Made by a program: the position numbers and the translations under genes. Under the pieces are notes generated by a model. The model was given only the letters and a program-made list of their open reading frames with translations, ran no database searches and was not told the origin of the DNA. Shown piece by piece: positions 42,852 through 55,215 of a DNA stretch of 64,000 bases (positions within the stretch are counted from its first letter, which is position 1; each line of letters starts with the position of its first letter). The DNA is taken from contig CM067515.1 in assembly GCA_034509495.1 (NCBI GenBank), forward strand, positions 15,876,558 to 15,940,557, read 5' to 3'. Source of the DNA: Acestrorhynchus altus. Its lineage: Eukaryota > Chordata > Actinopteri > Characiformes > Acestrorhynchidae.

Positions 42852-43969
42852 CCTGCATTAGCCACCCACATTTTTGTTTAAACTGTCTCTGCAATTAAAC
42901 GTTCTCTGTGAGACCTCACTAATAACTAATCAAAACGCTCGGCTTTGATTGTTTGTCAGGCTGGGTTTGAAAAATGGTCCAGTCCTCAGAGCTGGTGTTT
43001 CACACATGTTCCCTTCTCTCGCAGTTTGTATGGCTTTGATCCTTAGCTTACGTGAGTGTAAATCTGTCTCAGTCATAGCTACACCACACTGCATCTGAGA
43101 TTCTACTCAATAATCTGCTGTTTTGTGACTCGCCTGTGCTTCAGTAATGTCTGCGTACTTTTTGCAATCAGTTTCCAGAAAAAAAAACAGAGTGATGTAT
43201 TGATCTCTGCATATTAAAGAATCAAATTTGAATGAGGGAATCAGAATCTAAAATTGTAGCAGTAATCAGTTGTGTTTACTATCCTTTATCTGTGTAATGT
43301 TAATAAAGTTATTTAGCTCAAAATGAAAGTGGAATCTTTTAGTTGTGCTATAAAACCATCTACAAAAGGCTTTACTCCAATGTGAAGACCTCTTTAACCA
43401 AATAAAAAATGATGCTTTGAGTCATGGTTCTATGCAGAAGACTAGAGAACCCTTGGAAAACTTGACTCTTTAGTCTACTATACAGAACCACGACCTCAGA
43501 ACTCAACCATTGAATAAATTTATTTATTCTTTATTTCTCCCCTATCACATCATGTCTCCAGACTGGGAGGTTTTTGAAAAAGGAGTGGTGAGGCTGATGA
43601 CCTCATCACATAGGGCCACTCAAGAGCTGTGAAATTACACTACGTAAAAACACAGTTTTGAGTAAATTCACCTTTCCAGTCTTCCGGAAACTGTCTAACT
43701 GCCTACTTGTTAAGAGACGAGATCATAAGCTCAAATCCCTGAGGATAGAAGCCTCCTCCGTGTGATAGGGGGAGTTCTAACCTACAGATGGAAATAAACA
43801 GTTAACAAATGGTTGGGTGCAGAAGTTTTAAATGTTTTAACTAAACAAATTTAATTCAAAAAACACTCTTTAATCAGTTACAGTATCATTTAAGTTAGTC
43901 TGATTAAATATTTTTAACACTGTATTGTAGTGTTTGAAGTTTAAAATGTGTTTAACATTACGTCACTGT

Positions 43970-43970
43970 C

Positions 43971-44007
<37 letters not shown>
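43970..44007. repeat. Compound (TA)n(TG)n microsatellite
   Basis: A TA run passes directly into a TG run. Confidence 0.9.
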
Positions 44008-44944
44008 TAAAATTTAACTTGACTTTATAGATTTTCTGGACTCTAATATCTATTTGAACTGTTTATGATAAAGCTTCACCCCAAAAGCTTGTTTCTTATT
44101 GTGGATGCTGGTGTGTGAGTGTGAGCACCGGCTGTGAAGGGTGTGTTAGATGTCAGTGGACACTCTGGCCAATGTTGTGGGGTTTTGTATACTGTCCTGT
44201 CTTCCGCTCTCAAAGCCCTCTTCAGGATACGGAGGAGGCGTGCACATGTTTAACTGCTGTGGTCACGTTTGAAAAAATGAAAAAAAAAAAGGTTCCACTT
44301 CCAACAGAGGCGACTGCAGAACATTTTCAGAATAAACAAAAATATGAAATTTCGTTATTTTTTATAGCCCTTAAACCAAAGGTGTACAAAGGTTTTGTCT
44401 GAGGGGGTCTGTGGTGAGCCAAGGACCAAAAAGACAAAAGAGCGGATAGTATACAAACAAAAAGGGAAAAAAGATTTAAGCCTAAGGTCTCTAGGCTTAG
44501 TTTTAATTTTAAGAACAATAACTAATTATTGTATTTCTTACTTAGCTGCTAATATAAAATATTCAGTATCTGCCTGGTAGCTACATAAACCTACAGCATT
44601 TTGTGAAAGTTTAAGGCACTTTAAAGCAGTAATATTAGAATAAATATAATAACATTCATGCAGAAAGTAGTGGTTTTCCGTTACTGTGTGCATTAAACAT
44701 CTCCAAAGCTCTCCTCATGGGAGTGTAGTATTATTTATAGTTCTCATCCAGTACCTGGTTTGTTAAATCAGTGCTTAATGAGGTTAAATCAGGTGAGCTG
44801 GTGAAAGAATTGAACACATCCAGTGGTTGGCTGGGGGCATCCAGTGGAAATCTGGAACCAAGCTTTGTTTTTCAAACTAGTTCACAAGATTTCAACAACT
44901 ATGGCTTCTCCTGCCAAATTATTGGTCCATACTTCAGTTCCTCA

Positions 44945-45070
44945 TATTAGATTGATTAGATTAGAGTAGATAGAACTTTATTGATCCCTTGGGAGGGTTC
45001 CCTCAGGGAAATTAAGGTTCCAGCAGCAGCATCAGTATGGTACAGAAAAGAGTAGAAACATAAGATAATA
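44945..45070. mobile_element. Dispersed repeat 3' end (TTTATTGATCCC type)
   Basis: Contains GATAGAACTTTATTGATCCC, TTGGGAGGGTTCCCTCAGGG and AAATTAAGG. This tail is widespread at the 3' ends of fish retroposons. The 45080-45300 part may belong to it. Confidence 0.55.
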
Positions 45071-45369
45071 ATTTAGTTAAGAAAAATAAAGAATATACAG
45101 TGTAATATAGAGACTATATTATAATATACAATATATGTAAATAGTGCATGAGAAAGGGTCCTGTAGGAGGGGGTACTGCACACTATTATTGCACTTTTGA
45201 GCTGTTTATTGCACCAAGACCAGTTGTGTTGTGGTGGTCGGGTTGCACATTCATAACTACTAAACATTACTACATTATTTTCATAGTAGTCACTGCAGTA
45301 AGGGTGCAGATTAAAACTTAAACTATGAATGAAGTTATACTTACATGTTGACTATATACCCAATATATA

Positions 45370-45690
45370 CTATATACTCACTCTCAGCATTCACCCTGGC
45401 AAGAAGTGGCAGCCAGTCACACACAGCCTACATAACGCAATCAATTGTCCATCGAGCATTGAGCAGTAATCTATGTCCGGGCATATACACATACATTCAC
45501 TCACACTCTCATTCACCCACCAGGCCACTTTAGAGTAGCCAATTCACCTGATATCCATAATAAAGTGGGAGAAACAGTTCCAGGAGGAAACTCATGCAGA
45601 CACGGGAGAACATGGAAACTCCACCCCGATAGAGCCTTGAACCCAAGACTCCAGCACTGGGAGGTGAACCACGAAGTGTCGCCTGACAAA
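45370..45690. mobile_element. Degraded dispersed repeat (same family as 54215-54535)
   Basis: Shares CACTTTAGAGTAGCCAATTC, GGAGGAAACTCATGCAGACA and CGGGAGAACATGGAAACTCC with the better copy at 54215-54535, in the same orientation. Confidence 0.65.
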
Positions 45691-46359
45691 CTACTATATA
45701 AATCAGAACTACTAGTTGTAGTTATGAGAATGAAAGTTTGAATCCTTAGAATTTAAAGGGGAAACATGTCCTTTACATAAGCTGTTTAGTTTGTTGGGTC
45801 TACCAGTGATTTGGACAAGGCTTATGCAAATTTGATATGAGTTTATTGGCCTTTGAAAACAAGTGGAAATGAAGTAGACCATGGTTAATTCCCTGACTGG
45901 GTAAGCTCCCCTTTACTACACCATTAAGAGTTAATGGGTCATTCTCCCACCTCTGTAACATGACTCAATAAATGATTGATAAATTCCATTAACATAAATG
46001 TTTAACCATTTTACTCCTTTTTTAATGTACATTTTCTGTATTGTAAATTATACTTACACATAATTTCCATGTCAGTAGTTTTGTTTAAGCTGATATATTC
46101 TGCTCAAACATTGCTACTACATACACAGCTGGTAATCTGATTAAAACCAGGAACAATCTCAAAGACTTTTTTATCGTTGCTGAAGGCCTCTGCTAATTCT
46201 TTGAGACTCAAGGCCAATCCTTAAGGCTTGGCAACTCTACCTCACACTGCCTGACACTTTTCACCAGGCAAACAGATGAACAAATCCCCAATGAGCACAC
46301 AGTTTCATACTGGACATCCAATATGTGACCTGCTCAGCCAGCATTCCTTCTGAAATCAA

Positions 46360-46640
46360 GGGTCTTAATAGGGAGTTTGCCCTCCTTGCTAAAGAAACAG
46401 TCTCTATTCTTCTAGGTTGGCTTTACACTTGATACTGGAACATTGTTGTGACTAGGATTTTATTGTATTTAGCCACAGAAGAGCAGAAGTGTGGTCAGGT
46501 TGTGATGTTGGATGTTTAGTTCTGCCACTCCAACTCATCATAAAGGCAATGGATGGAGCTCTTTCACTTCAGAGAAGACAGTCCCACTGTTCCAGACTGT
46601 GATGTTGGGGCTTTATACCCTACCAACCAACAGCATTGAG
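46360..46640. mobile_element. Family A element fragment
   Basis: Contains GAAATCAAGGGTCTTAATAG, GATACTGGAACATTGTTGTG and TGCCACTCCAACTCATCATA, corresponding to the first half of family A (compare 56528-56720). Confidence 0.5.
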
Positions 46641-46644
46641 CATA

Positions 46645-47970
46645 GAAACCTTAGGATCATGTGTGGCTGTCTTTTTTTTTTTACTGGATAATGATTTTTT
46701 TATGGAGATGATACAATTGTACCTTAAGGAATTAACATGTAGTTGCACATACTTCATATCTTGTTGTAGGATAAAAAATGTTGATCTTCATCTTCAATAA
46801 TCTAACATTTCCAAGTCCAGTCATAGCTACACCTCAATAAACACCAAGAATGGTGGTGGTAGGGATGCTCACCATCAGCAATGAGTCATGTGAAATTAAG
46901 AAAATAATATTTTAAAGCAAATCTAAAAATACCAGGACTTTTCAGCAGGAAAATGATCTGAAGCAGAGGGCCTGAGTTGTTTTCTGAGCTTTTTCTGAGG
47001 TTTGCTTTCAATGTTATCAAACACACACGGTCTAATTAATTTAATTTAAGAAAATTAACAGTTCATTCACATTAATTAAAATTTAAACTTCAAATTAAAA
47101 AAACTTTTATTTGGTTGTAAATGTATTTTATAATTAAACTTTAAACATTTAATTTATTGACAAACTTTAAGTTTTACCTGTAAGTTTAATAGATGAATCA
47201 ATTAATCTAAATTATAATCAAATGATTAATTGATTATGTGGCATTCCTAGTGAGGGGAATAATTGCTCTTGAACTGGTACATACTAGTACTAGCTGGTAC
47301 ACAGATTATGTACCCCAAAATGTGTATTATCGGCTGCCAAGGCTGGAGAATAGGAACACAGTGTAGTCACCAAGTCAGGTTTTTAGAAAGCCTGTGGAAG
47401 AAGGCCAAGTGTGTTTCTAAAGTGTGTTAATCTCAGAAATTTAATGTCCTCAGTTTAGCTTCAGAAGCTTTGCCATTCTCATGATGAGAGGAAGTCATTA
47501 GTCCTGGTAGAGATTAAAGGGAAATCCACTGAACTTCAAAATTCTTGCATAATTAAATAGTTAAGATGTGAGCAAAGTCATTCAGAGTGGTTTGGTGTGA
47601 AATGTTCCATTTAAGAGAAACCTAATGAATCAGGATTGTTCACATTTGTACAAATGGATGGAGACATATGAAGAGTTTAATGCCCCAGACAGTTATTACT
47701 CCAAATAATTATGAATACACTACCTTAAACATTTTTAGGGTATAGACTGGACTACATATATTTTATATCGGGCTACATATATTTTACCATTATCAATATT
47801 CCATATAAAACTCAGAATACATGTGTAGGTTCATTGATGGGTTCATTTACCACCACTGTAAAGAAATCTAAACCAGTAGGTTTCAATACCATAAGCCATT
47901 ATATACAAAAAATTGGTCTGAATTAGTTTGCATCTCAATTATGTATAAAATTGTGACCTGTACTGACAAG
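46645..47970. other. Intron DNA, little recognised
   Basis: Part of 46750-47000 has decayed Tc1-like words (CACCAAGAATGGTGGTGGTAG, CAGGAAAATGATCTGAAGCA) suggesting a very old transposase remnant. The rest is AT-rich and unassigned. Confidence 0.35.
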
Positions 47971-47974
47971 CTTG

Positions 47975-48125
47975 GCTCCGAGTGGCTCAGTGATCTAATG
48001 CACTTGCACAATGATCCAAAGATCACAGGTTTGAATCTTGGGTGATGTTGCTTCCCATCAGCAGAGTCCCGAAGAGCAAAATTGGTCATTTTCTCTCTGG
48101 GCAGGTGGAAAAGGAATATGATATA
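47975..48125 (+). mobile_element. tRNA-derived SINE
   Basis: A-box-like GGCTCCGAGTGGCTCAGTGA, then the B-box-like ATCACAGGTTTGAATCTTGG, then GTTGCTTCCCATCAGCAGAG and TTTTCTCTCTGGGCAGGTGG. Relatives at 61418 and 63168. Confidence 0.7.
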
Positions 48126-48149
48126 CAATAAGTGTATTAATGAACATTA

Positions 48150-49235
48150 TCATCAGATGGACACTGTTCCTCTCTCGTCCTCACATGAATGTGTGTACAG
48201 CAGGTTTGTAGTGTGGATGGGGGTGAATCCTGGTTGTAAAATCAAGATATAACTGTTGTTAGAAGAAGATCTTGTTCTGTTCCCACACTTTTTTACTACA
48301 AAGCTACGTTGTTGTAACACATGCATAATATGGCTTGGCATCGTCTTACTGAAATAAGCAGGGACGTTGCTTGGATGGCAGCATATGTTGCTCCAAAACC
48401 TGTGTGTACCTTTCAGCATTAGTGGTGCCTTCACAGATGTGCAAGTTACCCATGCCATGGGCACTAACACCATCAGAGATGCTCTGTGCTGATAAAAATC
48501 TGGACAGTCCTTTTCCTTTGTGGCCCAGAGAACACGATGTCCATGATTTCCAAAAACAATTTCACGACAACGTCAGTCCATCTCAGATGAGCTTGGGTCT
48601 AGAGAAGGTGGCAGCATTTCTGGGTGTTGTTGATATATGGCATTCTCTTTGCATGGTAGAGTTTTAACTTGTAGATAGAGCAATGAACTGTGTTCACTGA
48701 CAATGGTTTTCTGAAGTGCTCCTGAGCTCATGTGATAATATCCATTGCATCTGAGGGATGGCACTGCCTTGCTGCTTACTTGCAGAGATTTCTCCAGATT
48801 CTCTGCATCGTTTGATGGTATGGACATGGATATAATGCAACCCCTAAATTCTTTGAAATTGCAAGTTGGGAGATGTTGTTCTTAAACTGTTGCAATATTT
48901 GCTCACGCAGTTGTTCACAAAGTTGTGAACCTTGACTCATCCTTGCTTGTGAAGGACTGAGCCTTTCAGGGATGCTGCATTTATACCCAGTAATGAAACT
49001 CACCTGTTTCCATTTAACCTGTTCACCTGTGGAATGTTCCAAACAGGCCTTTTTTGACCATTCCTCAACTTTCTCTGTCTTTTGTTGCCCCTGTTCCAAC
49101 TTTTTTGGAACATGTTGCAGGCATCAAATTCACAATGAGCAAAAAAAAAAAAACACGAAGTTGATCCATTTGTACATTAAATATATTGTGCTTGTAATGT
49201 ATTCAATTGAATGTAGGTTGCTTATTTGATATTCT
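48150..49235 (-). pseudogene. Decayed transposable element with minus-strand coding remnants
   Basis: A minus-strand frame at 48153-48473 reads TCTSVKAPLMLKGTHRFWSN and HIMHVLQQRSFVVKKCGNRT; further minus frames at 48573-48827 and 48776-49099 hold short fragments. The 3' part on the plus strand contains CCAACTTTTTTGGAACATGT and GTATTCAATTGAATGTAGG, phrases of an abundant fish repeat. Superfamily not assigned. Confidence 0.5.
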
Positions 49236-49299
49236 GGGGTTATACATGATCATTGTCTAATGTGTGACACATACGTTTGATGAAGTAGCCGAGAAAAAA

Positions 49300-49920
49300 T
49301 TCTGTGTAATTATTCAAACACTACAAGCCCCGGTTTCAAGTCCATCTTGATTTTAAATGCTGTTTTTCTAAGTTGCAGGAAGGCCTCTTTGATCAAATGT
49401 GAGATTCTGTTATCCTGTCCATGCTTAAAGGACCCAAACACGAAGAGAAAAAAAAAATCCTTAATCAAAGAAACATCTCTTCAGAAATTTGGATTTTCTT
49501 AAGTAGGGCCCAAACGTGGGAAGCAGATTAGGGTTGGCTGTAATGTCTGATGGGTTTTTGGAAATTAAATACAAACATTTACAAGCCCAAAACTTTGCTC
49601 GACTTAAGACTTCAGAAGCATTAGAACATAGCCGAAGCTGTGGGCAAATCCAGTGTTTGGACTTCAATTGAAAGACCCCCTGCTGTTCCTCCTTGGCAGC
49701 CCATAATGTTCTTTAGCGATCTGTTGAAGGGCAAGGGCAGCTTGCACAGTTCATTTGATTTCTGCATAGAAAACACATGCTTTTGATATTGACAATCCAA
49801 CTACTGCCACTTTCAGAACTGTAGTGCTTCACTAAATCTGGTAGACTTGCATTGGAGAAATAAGAGCTCAATAAAAATGCTGCTTTCCAACCGTGCATTT
49901 CTGAAACAGCACAACAGACC
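49300..49920. promoter_or_regulatory. Unique block, candidate conserved non-coding element
   Basis: No transposon phrases. Mixed-complexity sequence includes CCTCTTTGATCAAATGTGAG (TCF/LEF-like TTTGATC), GGTTGGCTGTAATGTCTGAT and CCTCCTTGGCAGCCC (NFI half-site-like TTGGC). Regulatory role is inference only. Confidence 0.25.
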
Positions 49921-50009
49921 TACAGGCACACCAAATGTAGTCAATAATCCAGTACATGTTTCATTCTAATGCTACAATGGAATATAAGGGAATATAACTT
50001 GCATTGATA

Positions 50010-50390
50010 ACACTTTATTGAATGATAACATACATTAAGTTACATGACACCTAAATCTACCATGACACCTGACAATGGTCAGTCATAACATTAGTACTAC
50101 TGACATCTGACTTGAAAAACATGAATTGTCTTCATCTACAATGGCTCCTGTCAAGGGTGGATACATTGTGCAGTAAGTGAACACTCCTATGGCTTACTCC
50201 AACATGTATAACATAACTGAAGTGTTATTGACATCATCATCAATAACAAGGGCCATTCCCATGTCTACTGACAGGTGCTGGAATAAGCCTGTATTGATGT
50301 TTATGTAGGTTTATGTCAGTTGTGATGGCAGATTTATGTTGGTGTCATGTAGCCTTGTTAATCATTAAGTAAATGATGAATGAATAATAA
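50010..50390. mobile_element. Foldback MITE
   Basis: ACATGACACCTAAATCTACC from 50042 is matched in reverse complement by the stretch ending GGTGTCATGT at 50350, with about 35-bp imperfect arms. The body carries several GACACC/GGTGTC words. No coding capacity. Confidence 0.6.
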
Positions 50391-51414
50391 ATAAAAGAAA
50401 TGATGTACCAAGGATGTAAAGTCAAGCCAACTTAAAATAATAGAGTAAATGATTACAGAGCATTTTTGAGTTAACTTAACTCAGTTAATTCAGTTCTAAT
50501 TTATATTTTTCCTTCTGCATCCTAGTTTGGTCAACGATACATATTGAGTTGAGGCTAAAAACATTAAACTGATGAAATATTTTGGATTGTGTTCCCCCTC
50601 AATTTGCTTATTGTTTATTCCCATGACATGAGGGCAGAAATTCCTCTTCTCAGACGCATGACCCTGAAGGTCTGTGGTGTTGATGGGTTGTCTTTCAACA
50701 AGCAGGGAGTTAGACAGTTGCACCACCCTAAAGTCTGAAACCATGAACATTTCTGTGCCCAAGAAAGACTGGAAAGATACAATTAAACATTAAAAAATGT
50801 TTTAACATAATGTAATTTCATAGCTCTTGAGTGGCTTTATGATCAAACTGCTGATCATTAAGTGTGAGGGGGTCATCAGTTCAGGCTCAGTGCTCCATTG
50901 TCAAACACAAATACATCTACATTCAGTTACTGCAGCATTTGATTTTCATGTAAACAGTCACTTGGACTGTGTTACTGGAGTGTGAAACACTGGCCTGTGA
51001 GTTACAGTCATTCCCGATTTGGGTTTTAAAAGGAGCTGTTGGCTTTCGGGACGGTTTAAGTGGTGCTAAAAACAGCAGCGGCAGCCAGTGCTTTCCGTGC
51101 CTCTCTGCTCCACCGCTGTGACACAGCACACACACATACACACACGTGGTCCTGCTTGCATCACTATGCTGTGAATGTGCAGTTACGGGCTGCGTAGTGC
51201 GTTTTTACAGTCAGAGGCTTTTAAAGGCCAGCGGTGGACGCGAAGGGCAGGGTAGTGTGTCATCAGAGCCATACGGCTCTGCCCCTCTCCGCCCAGCCTT
51301 CCAGCAGGAGGCCCAGGGTCAGCCCTGAGGTTGTGGTTCTAGGACGGTGACTTCAGCCGTCTGGAAACTGACATGAATCATTCCCAGAAGCGTTGAGAGA
51401 AGCCAAGCTAAAAT

Positions 51415-51418
<4 letters not shown>

Positions 51419-51472
<54 letters not shown>
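51419..51472. repeat. (AG)27 microsatellite
   Basis: Pure AG run of 54 bp. Confidence 0.95.
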
Positions 51473-51476
<4 letters not shown>

Positions 51477-52274
51477 ACAAAAAATGGTCAGTGAAGGCCT
51501 TCACAGATGCATGCTGAGTAGGCCTTAACCTGTGGGGAGAAAAAGACAGCATCAGCAAAAATTAGGCTTCTTAAATAACATTTCTTTAAGCATTAAATGA
51601 CATTTTCAGGAAAAAATGTCATTTAATGAGTGGGTTCTGAAGACAAATTAGTGACATTCATTCAGCCCTGTTCCAACCATTCAGTCCTGTCACATTCCAC
51701 TGTTACAGGGTTGAATGTGACAGCTTGGAGGTGGATGGATTAGATGCCTTTCTATGCTGGCAAACATTATTGGACAAAATGGTGTTTGGACATCAAATAC
51801 TTTTTTATTTTTATGTGAATATTTGTTCACTAAGATTTTACGTAGGTTTGAAACATTGAACTTGACAAAGCTTGATCTGAAAGTAAAAAAAGTTTTATTA
51901 TTTAGACAAGAGGCAAGATAATCTTACTTCTATTTGAACCATTCTGCCAAAAGACCTCATTCATGTCACTTCCTCAAAATTTAATTAGAAAGATTAAACC
52001 ATTAATTTTTTTACTTGGCAGAATTTTAGAATTTTTCCAAATAAGTTCATATATAATTATATATAACTAATGAGTCAAACACATTTTTGAACCTTTGTCG
52101 AGTCAAATGGGATATTAATCAATGGGGACATTTTTTTAGCATATTAATTTAGTATCTAGTGATTTTCTAATTAATAATATTAACCATATTACTGAATCCT
52201 GAGAATTGTTCAGCTGCTACTTCTGGATTCAGACTCAAAACCAGCTGTCACGAGCTACATAGCTTGGTCAATAT

Positions 52275-52638
52275 CAGGGTTTCTCAACCTGTGAGCAGAG
52301 GACCACCAGTGAGCCATGGAGCACTGACTAGTGGTCCCCCAGCCCATCCTCGGGGGGAGACAGTACTCCGTACAGGACTGGTAACAGCATTTCAAGTATA
52401 AATAATAAAATTGTACATGGAAACTTCAAACTATTGTGTTCAAACTATAAACATTATATTAACATTAATAGAATGTAGAAATAATATCACAAAAGTATCG
52501 CAAGGCAAATGAAACGGTATCAGTTTGAGTTATTGCTGCCACAGACATCTGCACATAAAAAGCTTTGTTTTCTTGTGGGCCATTATGATTTCTAGTAAAC
52601 AAGTTGGCTGTGAGATGCAAAAGGTTGAGAACCCCTTG
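52275..52638. mobile_element. hAT-type MITE with 8-bp target duplication
   Basis: Left end CAGGGTTTCTCAACCTGTG pairs with right end AAAGGTTGAGAACCCCTTG read in reverse (CAAGGGGTTCTCAACCTTT). Flanks GTCAATAT (left) and GTCTATTT (right) agree at 6 of 8 bases, as expected for an aged hAT target duplication. The 364-bp body is non-coding. A partial copy is at 20370. Confidence 0.75.
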
Positions 52639-52844
52639 GTCTATTTAACTAATGTTATATAGTTATACCCTTCGATATGCACACATTATGTTAGAAATGA
52701 GTAATTTCTGTATAATTTATATTATTTATTTATTATTGTATTATTATTATTATTATTTATTTAAATATTATTTCTATAATATATCTTGAGAGACATCAAA
52801 CATCAAAATTACGTTGACTCTCCCCTGACTGTAATAGGGAGAAT

Positions 52845-53130
52845 GTCATCTCTCTCAGAAAGGGGCCGTGGTCAGAGTCACCTGCCTTTTGTTTTGTTCT
52901 CCCAGGGGGAGTGACATGCTATGATGTTTGGGGCTCGTTAAAAAGGCCACATCCCTTCTCTTTTGATACGTAAAAAGGCTGCAGTGAGGTTATCATTGTG
53001 GGGAAGTATCATTGTACCCTCCATTCAAGCCATATTGCTCAACACAGAGTCACATTTAATACTCAAAAGGCTGCATTTTGAACAGCCAAAAAGAAAACTG
53101 TCTAATTAGGATAGTTTTTCCTGTGCTATA
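52845..53130. promoter_or_regulatory. Unique block, candidate conserved non-coding element
   Basis: Includes CAGAAAGGGGCCGTGGTCAG, GGCTCGTTAAAAAGGCCACA and AGGCTGCAGTGAGGTTATCA with no recognised repeat text. Composition differs from the AT-rich flanks. Regulatory role inferred, not shown. Confidence 0.3.
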
Positions 53131-53399
53131 TAATTCCTTATTGAAAGCTTGCTTGAAAAATCACTACTCAGAATGGTTCTGAAGGCAGGACATTAAAACT
53201 GGTTCAGAGAATTACCAGTTAAAATAAGCAGTGGGCAGAGCGCACTGAGCTTTATATTTGGATGCACTGCATGAAAGGTGTGCAATTTAATTTGAGATTT
53301 CCTGGTTCTTAAGAAATTATTTTGTCATGGTGTTGGTTTCTCAGACAACTGCTTGGAAAACTAGTTAGCTAGTCATCTGTCATCAGTTTCTGTCACAAT

Positions 53400-53730
53400 A
53401 AACGTACATCTACATCCTGTCCTGCCACACAGATTTAAAAGCCACCATGCTCGTCTTGGGCATCTCTAATTAACTGCCGTTCAGCTGTGCTGAAAAGGCA
53501 ATCTCTTAGCCTGGGGATTACCCTTTCCTTATAAAGAAGAGCATTCTGTTTTGAATTTCCCAGCAAATCGTCCAGATTAATCCTGACACCATATGTGAGG
53601 GGGTTGGGGACTGGAGCAGAGGCCTTCATGCATCTGCACGCGATTTTGACCGTCTTTCATTCTTCACATCATGCACTTTAATTCCTTAGTCTTGTAAGCA
53701 TGTTCTTAATGGCTCTGAGATGTAATTCAA
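53400..53730. promoter_or_regulatory. Unique block, candidate conserved non-coding element
   Basis: Contains TCTCTAATTAACTGCCGTTC (homeodomain-type TAATTA), CCAGATTAATCCTGACACCA (OTX/PITX-like TAATCC) and CATGCATCTGCACGCGATTT. No repeat phrase. A 64-codon minus frame here has no splice signals or known domain. Confidence 0.35.
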
Positions 53731-54214
53731 GCAGAATGCATCAACTTAATGTAGTGATGGTGTTCAGGGGTGATGAAGAGGCCTACTGCCAGAAATGATC
53801 AGCCAGACTTTATGCAACACTGTATACCAAGTGCATCAAACTAGGACTACATTTTCTGAACAGCCTAGTGGAAAACTGTCCAATCAGAATTTTTCCCCGG
53901 GTGTTATCTAAATATGTACAGCTAAGCCAGCTTTCCCATTGGTTAAGACTTCACAAGCAGCACTGATAGCCAAATCAACCAATTTCCATCCAGTATATTT
54001 AGAAAGTGGCAGAACAATACCAACCCTGATTTATGAAATTTGTGGAAAAATATTGCTCTGGCTCTGGATTTTTTTTTTGAGATTAAGAAATGAAAAGATT
54101 AAGAAATGTGTTCAGTTGCTTAGGACAGCATAAGCAACACAGCACAGAATGTCCAAACCATCCCATTCTGAGTGTTGCAGCCACTGTTTTTGGAATTGAC
54201 CTCATTGTTTAGCA

Positions 54215-54535
54215 TCCCTCCATTTTCTGTACCGCTTATTCCTGAATAGGGTCACAGGTGAGCCGGTGGCCAGCCGGCAACTCTGAGAGCAAGGGCGGGA
54301 AACAACCCTAGACAGGGCGCTAATCCATCGTAGGGCTCACATATGCCCACACTAAGGGCCACTTTAGAGTCACCAATTGACCTACCATGCATGTCTTTGG
54401 ACTGTAGGGGAAACCGGAGTACCCAGAGGAAACCCACACGAACACGGGGAGAACATGCAAACTCGAGGATCGAACCCAGGTGCTTCTTGCTGTGAGGCAA
54501 CAATGCTATCCACTGCACTTGGAAATAGAGTCAAC
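54215..54535. mobile_element. Dispersed teleost repeat
   Basis: Carries the well-known phrases CTGTACCGCTTATTCCTGAA, CACTTTAGAGTCACCAATTG, CATGCATGTCTTTGGACTGT, GAGGAAACCCACACGAACAC and GGGGAGAACATGCAAACTC. This is one of the most frequent fish repeats. Its exact class is not assigned. Confidence 0.75.
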
Positions 54536-54889
54536 TCTAAAATATCTGGAATTGGTCCCAGGAATAAATAATCTTACTTTATTGTCTTTGGCTTCTTTAT
54601 CATCCTTTTATTCTAAAAATATATATAAAATTCTTCCTTTAAGCTGATGTTTTGCATTTGTTCTCAACTGTCTGTATGCAAAAACCCCATGCCCACTGGC
54701 TAGGTGGTGGTGGTTTTTGCAACTGGCAAAAGTAAATACAGGACAAAAAAACTGTTCTGAATGCACTCAAATATACATTAGGAAATTCCCTTTTTTGCTA
54801 TTTTTTGTTAGTAGTATGGAAAGCAAGGGAGGACTACCTCTAAGGCCAATCAACCATTTTCAAATACAGGAAATACTGCGTATACACAT

Positions 54890-55215
54890 TATCACTCAAA
54901 AATAGTAGCATCCCGAAGGAATCAACAGATTAAAATGCATGACTGCAAAGATGTTGTGCCATACAGTCATGGAGTCACTCTGAATGGCATCTGGTCATCT
55001 TCAGTGACAAGTCCCACCTTTGTCTTGGTGGAGATGACCAATGAATCTGTGTGTGGAGGCACTTTGGTCAGCACCAAGATCAGTGACAACAGTCTGTTGT
55101 CACTTGTCACATGTCCAGAAGGCCTGGTGTCATAATGTGGGGTGCAGTTTTGTACAATGCCAGATCATTTTTGGTCATGATTACAGGGACTTTGCCAGCC
55201 CAAAGTTACTCCAGT
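54890..55215 (+). pseudogene. Tc1-like element (family B), clearest copy of its 5' half
   Basis: Runs through TCACTCTGAATGGCATCTGG, TCATCTTCAGTGACAAGTCC, GTCTTGGTGGAGATGACCAA and CAGAAGGCCTGGTGTCATAA, then breaks off where a second Tc1 element begins. Confidence 0.65.

Noticed and set aside
47980..48040. tRNA gene
   Set aside because: A-box and B-box-like text is present, but the sequence does not fold into a proper cloverleaf by eye and continues into a repeat body also seen at 63168. It is a SINE.
54252..54518. 88-codon minus-strand frame
   Set aside because: Lies wholly inside a dispersed fish repeat found in many places.
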